64,000 nucleotides of DNA, from positions 1 through 64,000 of the forward strand of contig NZ_QLYX01000015.1 in assembly GCF_003289645.1 (NCBI RefSeq), given 5' to 3'. The notes beneath the pieces are model-generated. The model did no database searches and was not told the DNA's origin. It saw only the letters and a list, made by a program, of their open reading frames with translations. Below, one piece after another: positions 22,945-30,509 of the stretch. Source of the stretch: Actinomadura craniellae (GTDB lineage: Bacteria; Actinomycetota; Actinomycetes; Streptosporangiales; Streptosporangiaceae). The translations under genes and the position numbers were made by a program. The number at the start of each line of letters is the position of its first letter. The stretch's first letter is position 1.

Positions 22945-23039
22945 GCCGTCACCTTCTCCGCTGATCGGTCGCCCCGTCAGCGAAAGATATCCCGGATCGC
23001 CGGCATGGATCGTGCCGGACATTCCCGTGGCGCGGGCGT

Positions 23040-23252
23040 TCAGTGCCGGGACAGGTCGAATCTGCCGCCCTTCACCTGGGACACGAATCCGAGCCACTGG
23101 GCGGCGGAGAACATCAGGACGCCGCCCGCCGGAAGTCTGCTGTCGCGGACGGCGACGGCGTCCGGAGCGGGGGCCAGTTCCACGCAGTTGCTCTGATGTC
23201 CGCTATGCGAACTTGTGCGCCAAAGCGTCATGTTCACCGTAAAGGGTGCCAT
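23040..23252 (-). CDS. DUF397 domain protein
   Basis: The 70-residue protein reads WRTSSHSGHQSNCVELAPAP, then VAVRDSRLPAGGVLMFSAAQ and WLGFV, the canonical DUF397 order (W-x-x-S-S-x-S-x-x-x-x-x-C-V-E). DUF397 proteins are specific to actinobacteria and partner the XRE/DUF5753 protein encoded immediately upstream, sometimes acting as antagonist in development or antibiotic control. ATG 23252 follows AAGGTACAGGA. An internal ATG at 23231 is an alternative start. Confidence 0.85.
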   Translation of the reverse strand: MAPFTVNMTLWRTSSHSGHQSNCVELAPAPDAVAVRDSRLPAGGVLMFSAAQWLGFVSQVKGGRFDLSRH

Positions 23253-23274
23253 TCCTGTACCTTGTTGGAGTAAA

Positions 23275-24132
23275 TCAGCGAAGTTCGTCCGCCACGCGTG
23301 CGATCAGCGCAAACGAGTCGTCTGGGCTGAGGGAAGCCGCGTGGATATGGTCGAACACCTGCCGGTACAGGCCGATTTCGTGCTCACTCTCGAAACAGAT
23401 ACCACCCAGCAGATGTTCTATGCAGACGATATCCGGATCGGCGGGATCGGGGAACTCCAGGAGCGCGAAGGCGCCCGCCACCGCGTGATGCGCGCCGTAT
23501 GAGAACGGCAGTACCCGCACCTCCACGTTGGGCAGTCGCATGGTTTCGAGAAGGTGCTCGACTTGGTGGAGCATCCCCTGGCGGCCGCCGGCCACCCGCC
23601 TGATGACTGATTCATCCAGAATTGCCGAGAATTCCACCGGCTCTTCGGAGGTGAGAATGCGCTGGCGTTCCAGGCGCGCCGCGACGAACTGCTCGGCGGC
23701 GTGCACGTCGCGGGCGTAGGGGTCGCGGTCCATCAGCGCCCGCGCGTACTCCTCGGTCTGGAGCAGACCGGGCATGATCTGTGCCTCGTAGGTGCACAGC
23801 CGCGTGGCGGCGGCCTCCAGCCCGATGTAGGTGAGGTAGTCCTTGGACAGCACGCCGTCGTAGCTGTTCCACCAACTGCGCTCGCGGGCCTCGCGGGCGA
23901 TGGCGACGAGATGGTCCATGTGCCGCCCGTCCACCTCGTACACGGCGAGCAGGTCGCGCACGTCCCGGGGGTGGATGCGGACCCGCCCGGTCTCCATCCG
24001 GGAGATCTTGGAGGGCGAGCATTCCAGGCGTGCCGCCACCTCTTCGCAGGTCATGTCCACGGACTCGCGTAGCCTGCGCAGTTCGTTGGCCAACCTTCGA
24101 CGCCGAATGGTCGGACTGTGCGGGGTGGGCAT
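23275..24132 (-). CDS. XRE-family regulator with DUF5753 domain
   Basis: The 285-residue protein has an N-terminal helix-turn-helix (ELRRLRESVDMTCEEVAARL, ECSPSKISRMETGRV) and a DUF5753 C-terminal domain with TYEAQIMPGLLQTEEYARAL and RLPNVEVRVLPFSYGAHHAV. ATG 24132 has GGAGGGAGG upstream. Together with DUF397 22 bases downstream it forms the common actinobacterial regulator pair. Targets are unknown. The upstream region is AT-richer than average. Confidence 0.9.
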   Translation of the reverse strand: MPTPHSPTIRRRRLANELRRLRESVDMTCEEVAARLECSPSKISRMETGRVRIHPRDVRDLLAVYEVDGRHMDHLVAIAREARERSWWNSYDGVLSKDYLTYIGLEAAATRLCTYEAQIMPGLLQTEEYARALMDRDPYARDVHAAEQFVAARLERQRILTSEEPVEFSAILDESVIRRVAGGRQGMLHQVEHLLETMRLPNVEVRVLPFSYGAHHAVAGAFALLEFPDPADPDIVCIEHLLGGICFESEHEIGLYRQVFDHIHAASLSPDDSFALIARVADELR

Positions 24133-24376
24133 CGGGGGCCTCCCTCCGATCGTGGTGCGGGAGTTCGGTCAGGGGTCTCTCAGAGGTCTCTCGGCGGTCC
24201 GTATACCACCGATTTGTGGTGAAACGCGACTGCGCAACCCTCCCAGTCTGCTCTGCGGATCCGAGCAACGGCAAGCAAAATTTAATGTATTACTTTACGC
24301 GGGCGGCTTGCAGATCACGTCATGGCCGATAATGCTGAGTTCCGTCGGGCCGCGCGCTTCATGGAAGTGATCGAGG

Positions 24377-24673
24377 ATGACGCCTGACGATACGGGAACA
24401 GCCGCGTGGGCGCAGACGCGGATCGATTATCTGGAAAAGCTCGGCGATGAACTCGTCAATCGCGGCTTCCGGGTGCGGATCACCGTGCCCCGGGGGCAGC
24501 CGCCGAGCCTGCACGTGATGAACCCGGACGCATCGGCACTGACGGAGAACATCCTGGTCGAAGCCGGCGCGGAGGGTTGGTGGTACTGGTGGTCGTGGGC
24601 GGAGCGGATCGCCACCGCCGACGACGTCATGGGCGCGGCCGACCGGGTCGCACGGGTCCTGGCGGTGAGTTGA
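24377..24673 (+). CDS. Small hypothetical protein divergent from the XRE/DUF397 pair
   Basis: The 98 residues read MTPDDTGTAAWAQTRIDYLE, then NRGFRVRITVPRGQPPSLHV and AEGWWYWWSWAERIATADDV. They predict one small alpha/beta domain with a Trp-rich centre and no membrane segment. It is divergent from the XRE gene with a 244-base AT-rich gap. Small genes of this kind often accompany XRE/DUF397 pairs and may be under their control. GAGG lies very close to the ATG, so the initiation signal is weak. Confidence 0.55.
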   Translation: MTPDDTGTAAWAQTRIDYLEKLGDELVNRGFRVRITVPRGQPPSLHVMNPDASALTENILVEAGAEGWWYWWSWAERIATADDVMGAADRVARVLAVS

Positions 24674-24745
24674 GGACGGTGATCATGCAGGTGGCACCCC
24701 GGATCGAGGCGCATCTGCATGATCACTTCAACGGGTGTCCCGCCC

Positions 24746-25909
24746 TCACCCGCGCGGCTCGCGCGGCAGGCCGAGAGTGCGCTCGGCGATGATGTTGCGC
24801 TGGATCTCGCTCGACCCCGCGTAGATCGTGTCCGACCGGCTGAACAGCAGCAACCGCTGGGCGTCGGACAGGTCATAGGGGGCGCCGTCCGCGACCAGAC
24901 CCGCCACCCCCCGGACGTCGACGGCCAGCTCGCCCAGCCTGCGGTGCCATTCCGACCAGTAGAGCTTGGCGATCGACGCCTCCGGTCCGGGCTCTCCGGC
25001 CGACAGCGACCGCATGGTGCGCAGCGCGTTCAGGCGCATGACGTCCAGTTCCATCCACGCCCGGGCCAGCCGGTCGCGGATCAGCGGGTCCCGGTTCGCG
25101 CCGCTGCGCCGGGCCGCGGCGACCACCTCGTCGAGTTCCCGGCGGAACAGGATCTGCTGCCCCAGCGTCGAGGCACCCCGCTCGTACCCCAGCGTCGCCA
25201 TCGCCACCCGCCAGCCCTCGCCGGGAGCGCCCAGGATGTCGTCCGCGGCGGTCTTCGCGCCGTCGAAGAAGACCTCGTTGAACTCGCTGGTCCCGGTGGC
25301 CTGCACGATCGGGCGCACCTCGACGCCCGGCTGGTCCATCGGCACCAGCAGGTAGGACAGCCCCCGGTGCCGGGTGGAGCCGGGCTCGGTGCGGCACAGC
25401 ACGAAGCACCAGTCGGCCACGTGCGCCAGCGACGTCCAGACCTTCTGGCCGTGCAGCACCCACTCGTCGCCGACGAGCTCGGCCCGGGTCCGCACCCCGG
25501 CCAGGTCGGACCCCGCCGAAGGTTCCGAGTACCCCTGGCACCACAGTTCCTCGCCGCGCCGGATCGGCGGCAGGAAGCGGCGCTTGTGCCGCTCGGTGCC
25601 GAAGTCGATGATGGTCGGGCCGATCAGCCCCTCGCCGATGTGCCCCACCCGGTGTGGGGCTCCGGCCCGCGCGTACTCCTCGAAGAAGGCGACCTGCTGC
25701 TCCAGGGTCGCGTTCCGCCCGCCGTGCTCGGCCGGCCAGCCCAGGCAGGTCCAGCCGGCCGCGCCCAGATGCCGTTCCCAGGCCAGGCGGATCTCGTGCC
25801 CCTCGTGCTCGCGGCCGGGACCGCCCAACCCGCGGGCGGCGGCGAACTCGCCTGAGAGGTTCTCCTCCAGCCACCGGCGGACCTCGGCCCGGAACTCGTC
25901 CTCGCCCAT
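24746..25909 (-). CDS. Acyl-CoA dehydrogenase
   Basis: The 387-residue enzyme shows QGYSEPSAGSDLAGVRTRAE (FAD/substrate loop), KVWTSLAHVADWCFVLCRTE and the C-terminal TIYAGSSEIQRNIIAERTLG. Its length and GYSEP loop resemble FadE-type enzymes used in steroid or branched acyl-chain breakdown, many of which work as heterodimers. No partner is beside it. ATG 25909 follows GGGAGG at longer than usual spacing. The open frame upstream to 27391 is out of context with other genes and was not used. Confidence 0.85.
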   Translation of the reverse strand: MGEDEFRAEVRRWLEENLSGEFAAARGLGGPGREHEGHEIRLAWERHLGAAGWTCLGWPAEHGGRNATLEQQVAFFEEYARAGAPHRVGHIGEGLIGPTIIDFGTERHKRRFLPPIRRGEELWCQGYSEPSAGSDLAGVRTRAELVGDEWVLHGQKVWTSLAHVADWCFVLCRTEPGSTRHRGLSYLLVPMDQPGVEVRPIVQATGTSEFNEVFFDGAKTAADDILGAPGEGWRVAMATLGYERGASTLGQQILFRRELDEVVAAARRSGANRDPLIRDRLARAWMELDVMRLNALRTMRSLSAGEPGPEASIAKLYWSEWHRRLGELAVDVRGVAGLVADGAPYDLSDAQRLLLFSRSDTIYAGSSEIQRNIIAERTLGLPREPRG

Positions 25910-25998
25910 CGCGGCGACCGCACCTCCCAGGTAGCACCGACCGGGGATGCTAACGCGGGGCCGGCCGGGCCACGGGATCCGTCCCGGAGGCCGGGACC

Positions 25999-27105
25999 TC
26001 AGCCGAGGCGGCGGTACGTCCCCGCGTACGGCGCGAACACCCCGAGCGAGGCGAGCCCCGTCCCCAGCGCGCGCGGCAGCGCGCGAAGGAGGCGGAGCAC
26101 CGGCTCCGGCATCCCGTGCAGCAGCAGCCAGGCCAGCCAGCCGGCCGCCAGCACACCCCAGTGCGAGACCAGCCGGTAAAGGATGATCGCGGCTCCGGCC
26201 GGTGCGGCGGCGACGCCGAACGCCAGCAGCGCCGCGAGCATGCCCCCCTCGACGGCGCCCAGACCGCCGGGCAGGATCGGCAGCACGCTGCCCGCCGCCT
26301 GGGCGGCGAAGTAGGCCAGCGCGACCACGTGTGGAGGGACGTCGAGGCCGACCGCGCGGGCCGCGGCGAACAGCGCCAGGATCTCCAGCAGCCAGTTGGC
26401 GAGGGCCAGGGTCGTGAGCGCCCCCCACGCCCGCGGGCTCAGCCGCAGCGCCGCCCAGCCCGAACGCAGCCGGTCCACCTGGGGCGCGATCCTGGGGTGC
26501 CGCAGCACCGGCCCGAGCAGCCGGCCCCGCCACCGGAGCAGCGGGACGGCGGCCACCGCCAGGGCGGCGAGGCCCAGCAGGACCGGTGTCCGGGACGCGG
26601 GCTCGGCGAGTAGCGCCGCCAGCGCGACCACCGTGTAGGCGACCGACGTGACGACCCCGCCGATGAGGATCACGGCTGTTGCGAGTTGGGCGGAGGCCCC
26701 GGCGCCGCGCCACTGCCGGAAGGTGTAGACGACACTGACGGCCGGGCCGGCGGGCAGCGTGGTCGACAGTGCGTTGCCCGCGTATGTCACCGCGAAGGCC
26801 CGGCGTCGTGAGATGCCCACCCCGCCGCCGCGCAGCAGCCCGTGCTGCAACCAGGCGAACGCCCCCATCGACCCCAGTTCGGCGAGCACGAGGAGTGCCA
26901 GCCAGCCGGGCTCGGCCCGGGCGGCGGCGGCCCGGACGGCGTCGAGATCGGGCAGCTTGTCGGCGAGGAGCACGACCGAGACCACCCCGACCAGCAACAG
27001 CGACAGCTTGAGGACGAATCCGGGGGAGAGCCCGGGGGAGAGGTGGAGCCGACGCTTCTCCACGGCGTGCCCCCGCACCGCCGTCACATCCACCACCGGC
27101 TTCAC
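25999..27105 (-). CDS. LPG-synthase/flippase-like integral membrane protein (UPF0104)
   Basis: The 368-residue protein has about eight hydrophobic segments (LKLSLLLVGVVSVVLLADKL, AFAVTYAGNALSTTLPAGPA, SVLPILPGGLGAVEGGMLAA and others). The motifs GNALSTTLPAG and LPGGLGAVEGG are characteristic of the lysylphosphatidylglycerol synthase TM region family, which flips lipid-linked molecules. No aminoacyl-transfer domain is attached, so it is a stand-alone membrane part. GTG 27105 is close to GGAAG, and GTGs 9-12 bases further on are alternatives. Confidence 0.8.
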   Translation of the reverse strand: MKPVVDVTAVRGHAVEKRRLHLSPGLSPGFVLKLSLLLVGVVSVVLLADKLPDLDAVRAAAARAEPGWLALLVLAELGSMGAFAWLQHGLLRGGGVGISRRRAFAVTYAGNALSTTLPAGPAVSVVYTFRQWRGAGASAQLATAVILIGGVVTSVAYTVVALAALLAEPASRTPVLLGLAALAVAAVPLLRWRGRLLGPVLRHPRIAPQVDRLRSGWAALRLSPRAWGALTTLALANWLLEILALFAAARAVGLDVPPHVVALAYFAAQAAGSVLPILPGGLGAVEGGMLAALLAFGVAAAPAGAAIILYRLVSHWGVLAAGWLAWLLLHGMPEPVLRLLRALPRALGTGLASLGVFAPYAGTYRRLG

Positions 27106-27266
27106 CTTCCGTCGACCCGCTCAGCGCAACTCGCCGCCTGGTCAAGGCATTCCCGGGGCCGGGTTGCGAAACCGCAAAGAGGGTCCGGGTGCCAGGGGTG
27201 CCGAGTGGCGAACCGCCCGTGCCCAGGGGGCCGCCTCCGCGCCGGGCGAGGATGATTACGATTCGG

Positions 27267-27719
27267 TCACTGGCCGGGCAGCGGGGAGCGGGCCGCGTCG
27301 CCGAGCCCGGGGAAGGCCGGCCCCGGTGCGCGGCCCCGCCAGCGCACCGACCGGGCGACGGCCTCCTGCATGGCCTGGGCGGCGAACCCACGCAGGCCGG
27401 GCTCGTCGACGCCGGCCAGGCCGAGGTAGCCGGTCGTCACCGCGTCCTCCAGCGCCGCGCCGAGCCGCGCGCCGGCCTGTGCCGAGGTGACCTGTACCGG
27501 CAACCGGTAGGCGGGGGACGCCGCGACCGGTGCGGCGCGGCGCTCGGTCAGCAGCGCCACCAGCCGGTCGCGGGCCGCCCGGTGGGCCTCCCACAGGGCG
27601 CGCGCCCGGCGCCGCTGGTCGCCCTGGGAACGGGCGCCCAGCACCCCGTACCCGTACACCGCGGCGTGCTCCGCGGCCAGCGCCGCCTGCAACGCGGCCA
27701 CCGTGCGCGCGTCGTTCAC
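27267..27719 (-). CDS. Ferritin-like DUF4439 protein
   Basis: The 150 residues begin VNDARTVAALQAALAAEHAA and continue VYGYGVLGARS and WEAHRAARDRLVALLTE, with a final helix ending RSVRWRGRAPG. The E-H-A-A...Y pattern and E-A-H-R-x-x-R helix are those of DUF4439, a four-helix ferritin-like fold. It starts with GTG overlapping the stop of the lipoprotein gene (GTGA), so the two are co-translated. Confidence 0.75.
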   Translation of the reverse strand: MNDARTVAALQAALAAEHAAVYGYGVLGARSQGDQRRRARALWEAHRAARDRLVALLTERRAAPVAASPAYRLPVQVTSAQAGARLGAALEDAVTTGYLGLAGVDEPGLRGFAAQAMQEAVARSVRWRGRAPGPAFPGLGDAARSPLPGQ

Positions 27720-28243
27720 CGGGCCGCCGCCAGCGCCGCGGCGTGCCCGGCCTCGCAGGCCCCGATGCTGGCGAAGAGCTGGGCCAGGCCCGGGCCGACC
27801 CGCTGCACCGCGTCCGCCCGCTCGTGCGCCGCCGCCTGCTCGGCCGCGCGCAACGCCGCCAGCGCCGCCGCGGGCGTGCCGGGCGCGGCGGGCGGTACGG
27901 GGGACGGGGCGGGACTGCTCGGTATGGTGCCGGGGCGCCGGTGTGCACGGAGCACGGACAGGTGCTCGCGGTGATGTGCCAGCAGCGGGTCGATCCGGCC
28001 GGCCAGCCCCCCGTGCGAGCCGCGCACGGCCTCGTACAGCGCGATCAGGCGTTCCTCGGCGGTGACGGCCGCGGCCAGCACCGCCACGTCGGGGGCCGGG
28101 GCGGGTGGCGGCGGCGCGGGCTCGGAGCAGGCCGCCAGCAGCCCAGGGAAGGCGGTCGCGGCGACCCCGCCACCGATCCCGCCGAGCAGTGTGCGCCGGC
28201 GCACGGCACCATTCCCTGCGGGCAAACGTGTCTCCTCGGACAT
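27716..28243 (-). CDS. Putative lipoprotein with ferritin-like helical domain
   Basis: The 175-residue protein has a twin-arginine/lipoprotein signal: VRRRTLLGGIGGGVAATAF, then LLAACSEP as lipobox with Cys about residue 41. After a Pro-rich stretch come helices TAEERLIALYEAVRGSHGG and PLLAHHREHLSVLRAHRR, with the E...H spacing of ferritin-like folds. It is coupled to the DUF4439 gene, so a surface-anchored partner of that protein is likely. ATG 28243 was chosen because it gives a normal signal peptide. The longer frame to 28420 overlaps rimP signals. Confidence 0.65.
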   Translation of the reverse strand: MSEETRLPAGNGAVRRRTLLGGIGGGVAATAFPGLLAACSEPAPPPPAPAPDVAVLAAAVTAEERLIALYEAVRGSHGGLAGRIDPLLAHHREHLSVLRAHRRPGTIPSSPAPSPVPPAAPGTPAAALAALRAAEQAAAHERADAVQRVGPGLAQLFASIGACEAGHAAALAAAR

Positions 28244-28418
28244 CACGCGGCCGACCGGGCCCCAGCATCCCACAGGCGGTCGAGGACGTGCCCGCGTCGG
28301 GCCCGGGCCCCGGAACGCACGGTGCCTGCGCCCGAACGGCCGTCGCGGCATCCGGCTGTCGATAGGCTTGAAGAGTTCGATCGCCGTGAAGAACGCGGCC
28401 CGGCCCAGAGGAGGTCCC

Positions 28419-29048
28419 ATGAGCCACGCGCCCCGCCGTGGTCGCGCTCAGCGGGATCATGACGCAGCCCCCCAGGGCCGAACAGGGCCGAAGGGCGCCG
28501 ACCGGCGGCATGAGCGGTCCGCGCGCACGCCCGCTGAGACGGCGAACGCGCTGTCCGAACTGTTCGAGCCCGCCGTCGCCGCCCAGGGCTTCGACCTGGA
28601 GGAGATCGACGTGCGCCCGGCGGGCCGCCGCCGGCTGGTCAGGGTGGTCATCGACGTCGACGGCGGGATCGGTCTCGACGACATCGCGACGGTCAGCCAG
28701 GAGCTGGCGCGGCTGCTCGACGACGGTGACGTCATGGGATCCGCGCCGTACGTGCTGGAGGTGACCTCGCCGGGCGTCGACCGCCCGCTGACCGAGCCGC
28801 GCCACTGGCGGCGCGCCACCGGCCGCCTGGTCCGCACGGCGCTCACCGCGGGCGGTGAGATCGAGGGCAGGGTGACCTCCGTCGACGACGGCGGGGTCCT
28901 GTTCGCGATCGCCGCCGGACGCCGCGGGAATGGTCAGACCACGACACGTCGGCTGGGCTTCGAGGAACTGGGCCGGGGCCGCGTGCAGGTGGAGTTCCGC
29001 AGGCTCGACGAGGCCTCAGATCAGCCCGCCGCCGCGGACGAGGATTAG
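28419..29048 (+). CDS. rimP: Ribosome maturation factor RimP
   Basis: RimP assists assembly of the 30S subunit around protein S12. The 209-residue protein has a charged 45-residue N-terminal extension, then AQGFDLEEIDVRPAGRRRLV, RVVIDVDGGIGLDDIATVSQ and VLEVTSPGVDRPLTEPRHW (the family signature E-V-S-S-P-G-x-x-R-P-L). ATG 28419 has GAGGAGG 5 bases upstream. It is followed after 12 bases by nusA, the usual order. Confidence 0.9.
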   Translation: MSHAPRRGRAQRDHDAAPQGRTGPKGADRRHERSARTPAETANALSELFEPAVAAQGFDLEEIDVRPAGRRRLVRVVIDVDGGIGLDDIATVSQELARLLDDGDVMGSAPYVLEVTSPGVDRPLTEPRHWRRATGRLVRTALTAGGEIEGRVTSVDDGGVLFAIAAGRRGNGQTTTRRLGFEELGRGRVQVEFRRLDEASDQPAAADED

Positions 29049-29060
29049 AGGGGGAGCCTC

Positions 29061-30083
29061 GTGGACATTGATATGACCGCTCTGCGCAGCCTGGAGAGCG
29101 AGAAGGACATCTCGCTCGACCTGGTCGTCAAGGCCATCGAAGACGCCTTGCTGATCGCCTACCACCGCACCGAGGGCGCGGCGGCACGGGCCCGGGTGCA
29201 GCTCGACCGGAGCACCGGCCACGTCACGGTGTGGGCGGCGGAGCTCGACGAGGAGGGCAATGTCCTCCGGGAATACGACGACACGCCCGGTGGTTTCGGA
29301 CGTATTGCGGCGACCACGGCCAAGCAGGTCATCCTGCAGCGGCTGCGCGACGCCGAGGACGAGCTCAACTTCGGCGAGTACGCCGGCCGCGAGGGTGACA
29401 TCGTCTCGGGCATTATTCAGCAGGGCAAGGACCCGCGGAACGTGTTGGTCGACCTCGGCAAGATCGAGGCCGTCCTGCCGCCGCAGGAACAGGTGCCCGG
29501 CGAGTCCTACGACCACGGCGAGCGGCTGCGCGCCTACGTGGTGCAGGTCCGCAAGGGGCATCGCGGTCCCTCGATCACGCTGTCCCGGACGCATCCCAAC
29601 CTGGTGCGCAAGCTGTTCGCGCTGGAGGTTCCGGAGATCGCCGACGGCACGGTGGAGATCGCGGCCATCGCCCGGGAGGCCGGGCACCGGACGAAGATCG
29701 CCGTTCGTTCCCGCAAGCCGGGCGTGAACGCCAAGGGGGCCTGCATCGGCCCGCTCGGCAGCCGTGTCCGCAACGTGATGACCGAGTTGCACGGCGAGAA
29801 GATCGACATCGTCGACTGGTCCGACGAGCCCGCGTCCTTCGTGGGCAACGCGCTGTCGCCCGCCCGGGTCAACAGCGTTGAGGTGGTCGACGCCGAAGCC
29901 CGGGTGGCCCGGGTGATTGTGCCTGATTATCAGCTTTCGCTGGCGATCGGGAAGGAAGGGCAGAATGCCCGGCTTGCCGCGCGGTTGACCGGTTGGCGAA
30001 TTGATATCCGTCCAGACACGGAACGGGCGGAAGATCCGGGATCGGCCAGTACGGCCGGTCCCGCCGACGCCTCGGCGCGGTAG
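29061..30083 (+). CDS. nusA: Transcription termination/antitermination factor NusA
   Basis: The 340-residue protein has an N-terminal RNA-polymerase-binding domain ([20 protein letters not shown]), an S1 domain ([20 protein letters not shown]), and two KH domains ([40 protein letters not shown]). The C-terminal acidic repeats of proteobacterial NusA are absent, normal for actinobacteria. GTG 29061 is preceded by GAGGGGGAGC. It controls pausing and termination together with the downstream translation genes. Confidence 0.95.
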   Translation: MDIDMTALRSLESEKDISLDLVVKAIEDALLIAYHRTEGAAARARVQLDRSTGHVTVWAAELDEEGNVLREYDDTPGGFGRIAATTAKQVILQRLRDAEDELNFGEYAGREGDIVSGIIQQGKDPRNVLVDLGKIEAVLPPQEQVPGESYDHGERLRAYVVQVRKGHRGPSITLSRTHPNLVRKLFALEVPEIADGTVEIAAIAREAGHRTKIAVRSRKPGVNAKGACIGPLGSRVRNVMTELHGEKIDIVDWSDEPASFVGNALSPARVNSVEVVDAEARVARVIVPDYQLSLAIGKEGQNARLAARLTGWRIDIRPDTERAEDPGSASTAGPADASAR

Positions 30084-30087
30084 ACTC

Positions 30088-30390
30088 GTGTCACGTGGCC
30101 GGGCGGTCCCACTGCGTACTTGCGTGGGCTGCCGGGTTCGCACGGTCAAGTCCGACCTGCTGCGCCTGGTGGTGGTCGAGGGCGACATCGTCCCCGACCC
30201 TCGCGGGCGGCTGCCGGGACGGGGTGCTTCGTTGCACCCCGACCTGGGATGTCTCGAGCTCGCAGAGCGTCGTCGGGCGTTCTCCCGGGCGTTTCGCCTG
30301 GCGAGGCCGCTCGGTACCGATGTGCTGCGAGAGCACCTCGGGGCAGGGCCCGCGCACCCCGCGCGGCAGGATGGCAATGGCAAAGGTTAA
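30088..30390 (+). CDS. ylxR: YlxR family RNA-binding protein (DUF448)
   Basis: The 100-residue basic protein reads VPLRTCVGCRVRTVKSDLLR, then DPRGRLPGRGASLHPDLGCL and ERRRAFSRAF, the diagnostic R-T-C-V-x-C-R and G-R-G-A motifs of YlxR. GTG 30088 sits 5 bases after the nusA stop codon, so translation is coupled. The protein binds RNA and is found between nusA and infB in most Gram-positive bacteria. Confidence 0.9.
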   Translation: MSRGRAVPLRTCVGCRVRTVKSDLLRLVVVEGDIVPDPRGRLPGRGASLHPDLGCLELAERRRAFSRAFRLARPLGTDVLREHLGAGPAHPARQDGNGKG

Positions 30391-30469
30391 GCGACGTCTA
30401 GTCGGAAGCAGGTCGAGATTGCTATGAGCGCTCGATGAGCACGCCGCGATGAGTACGGCAGGTTAGCGA

Positions 30470-30495
30470 CGGTCCGGAGGCCGCCCCCCGGACCG
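30470..30495 (+). promoter_or_regulatory. Stem-loop in the infB leader
   Basis: CGGTCCGG (30470-30477) pairs with CCGGACCG (30488-30495), 14 bases before the GTG of infB. There is no T tract, so it looks like a leader structure or weak attenuator rather than a complete terminator. Confidence 0.45.
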
Positions 30496-30509
30496 AGTTA
30501 GGGAGTGCA

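Noticed and set aside
25910-27391. Upstream extension of the acyl-CoA dehydrogenase frame to 881 residues
   Set aside because: This part overlaps the LPG-synthase-like gene in another frame and is Arg/Ala/Gly-rich, typical of a shadow frame.
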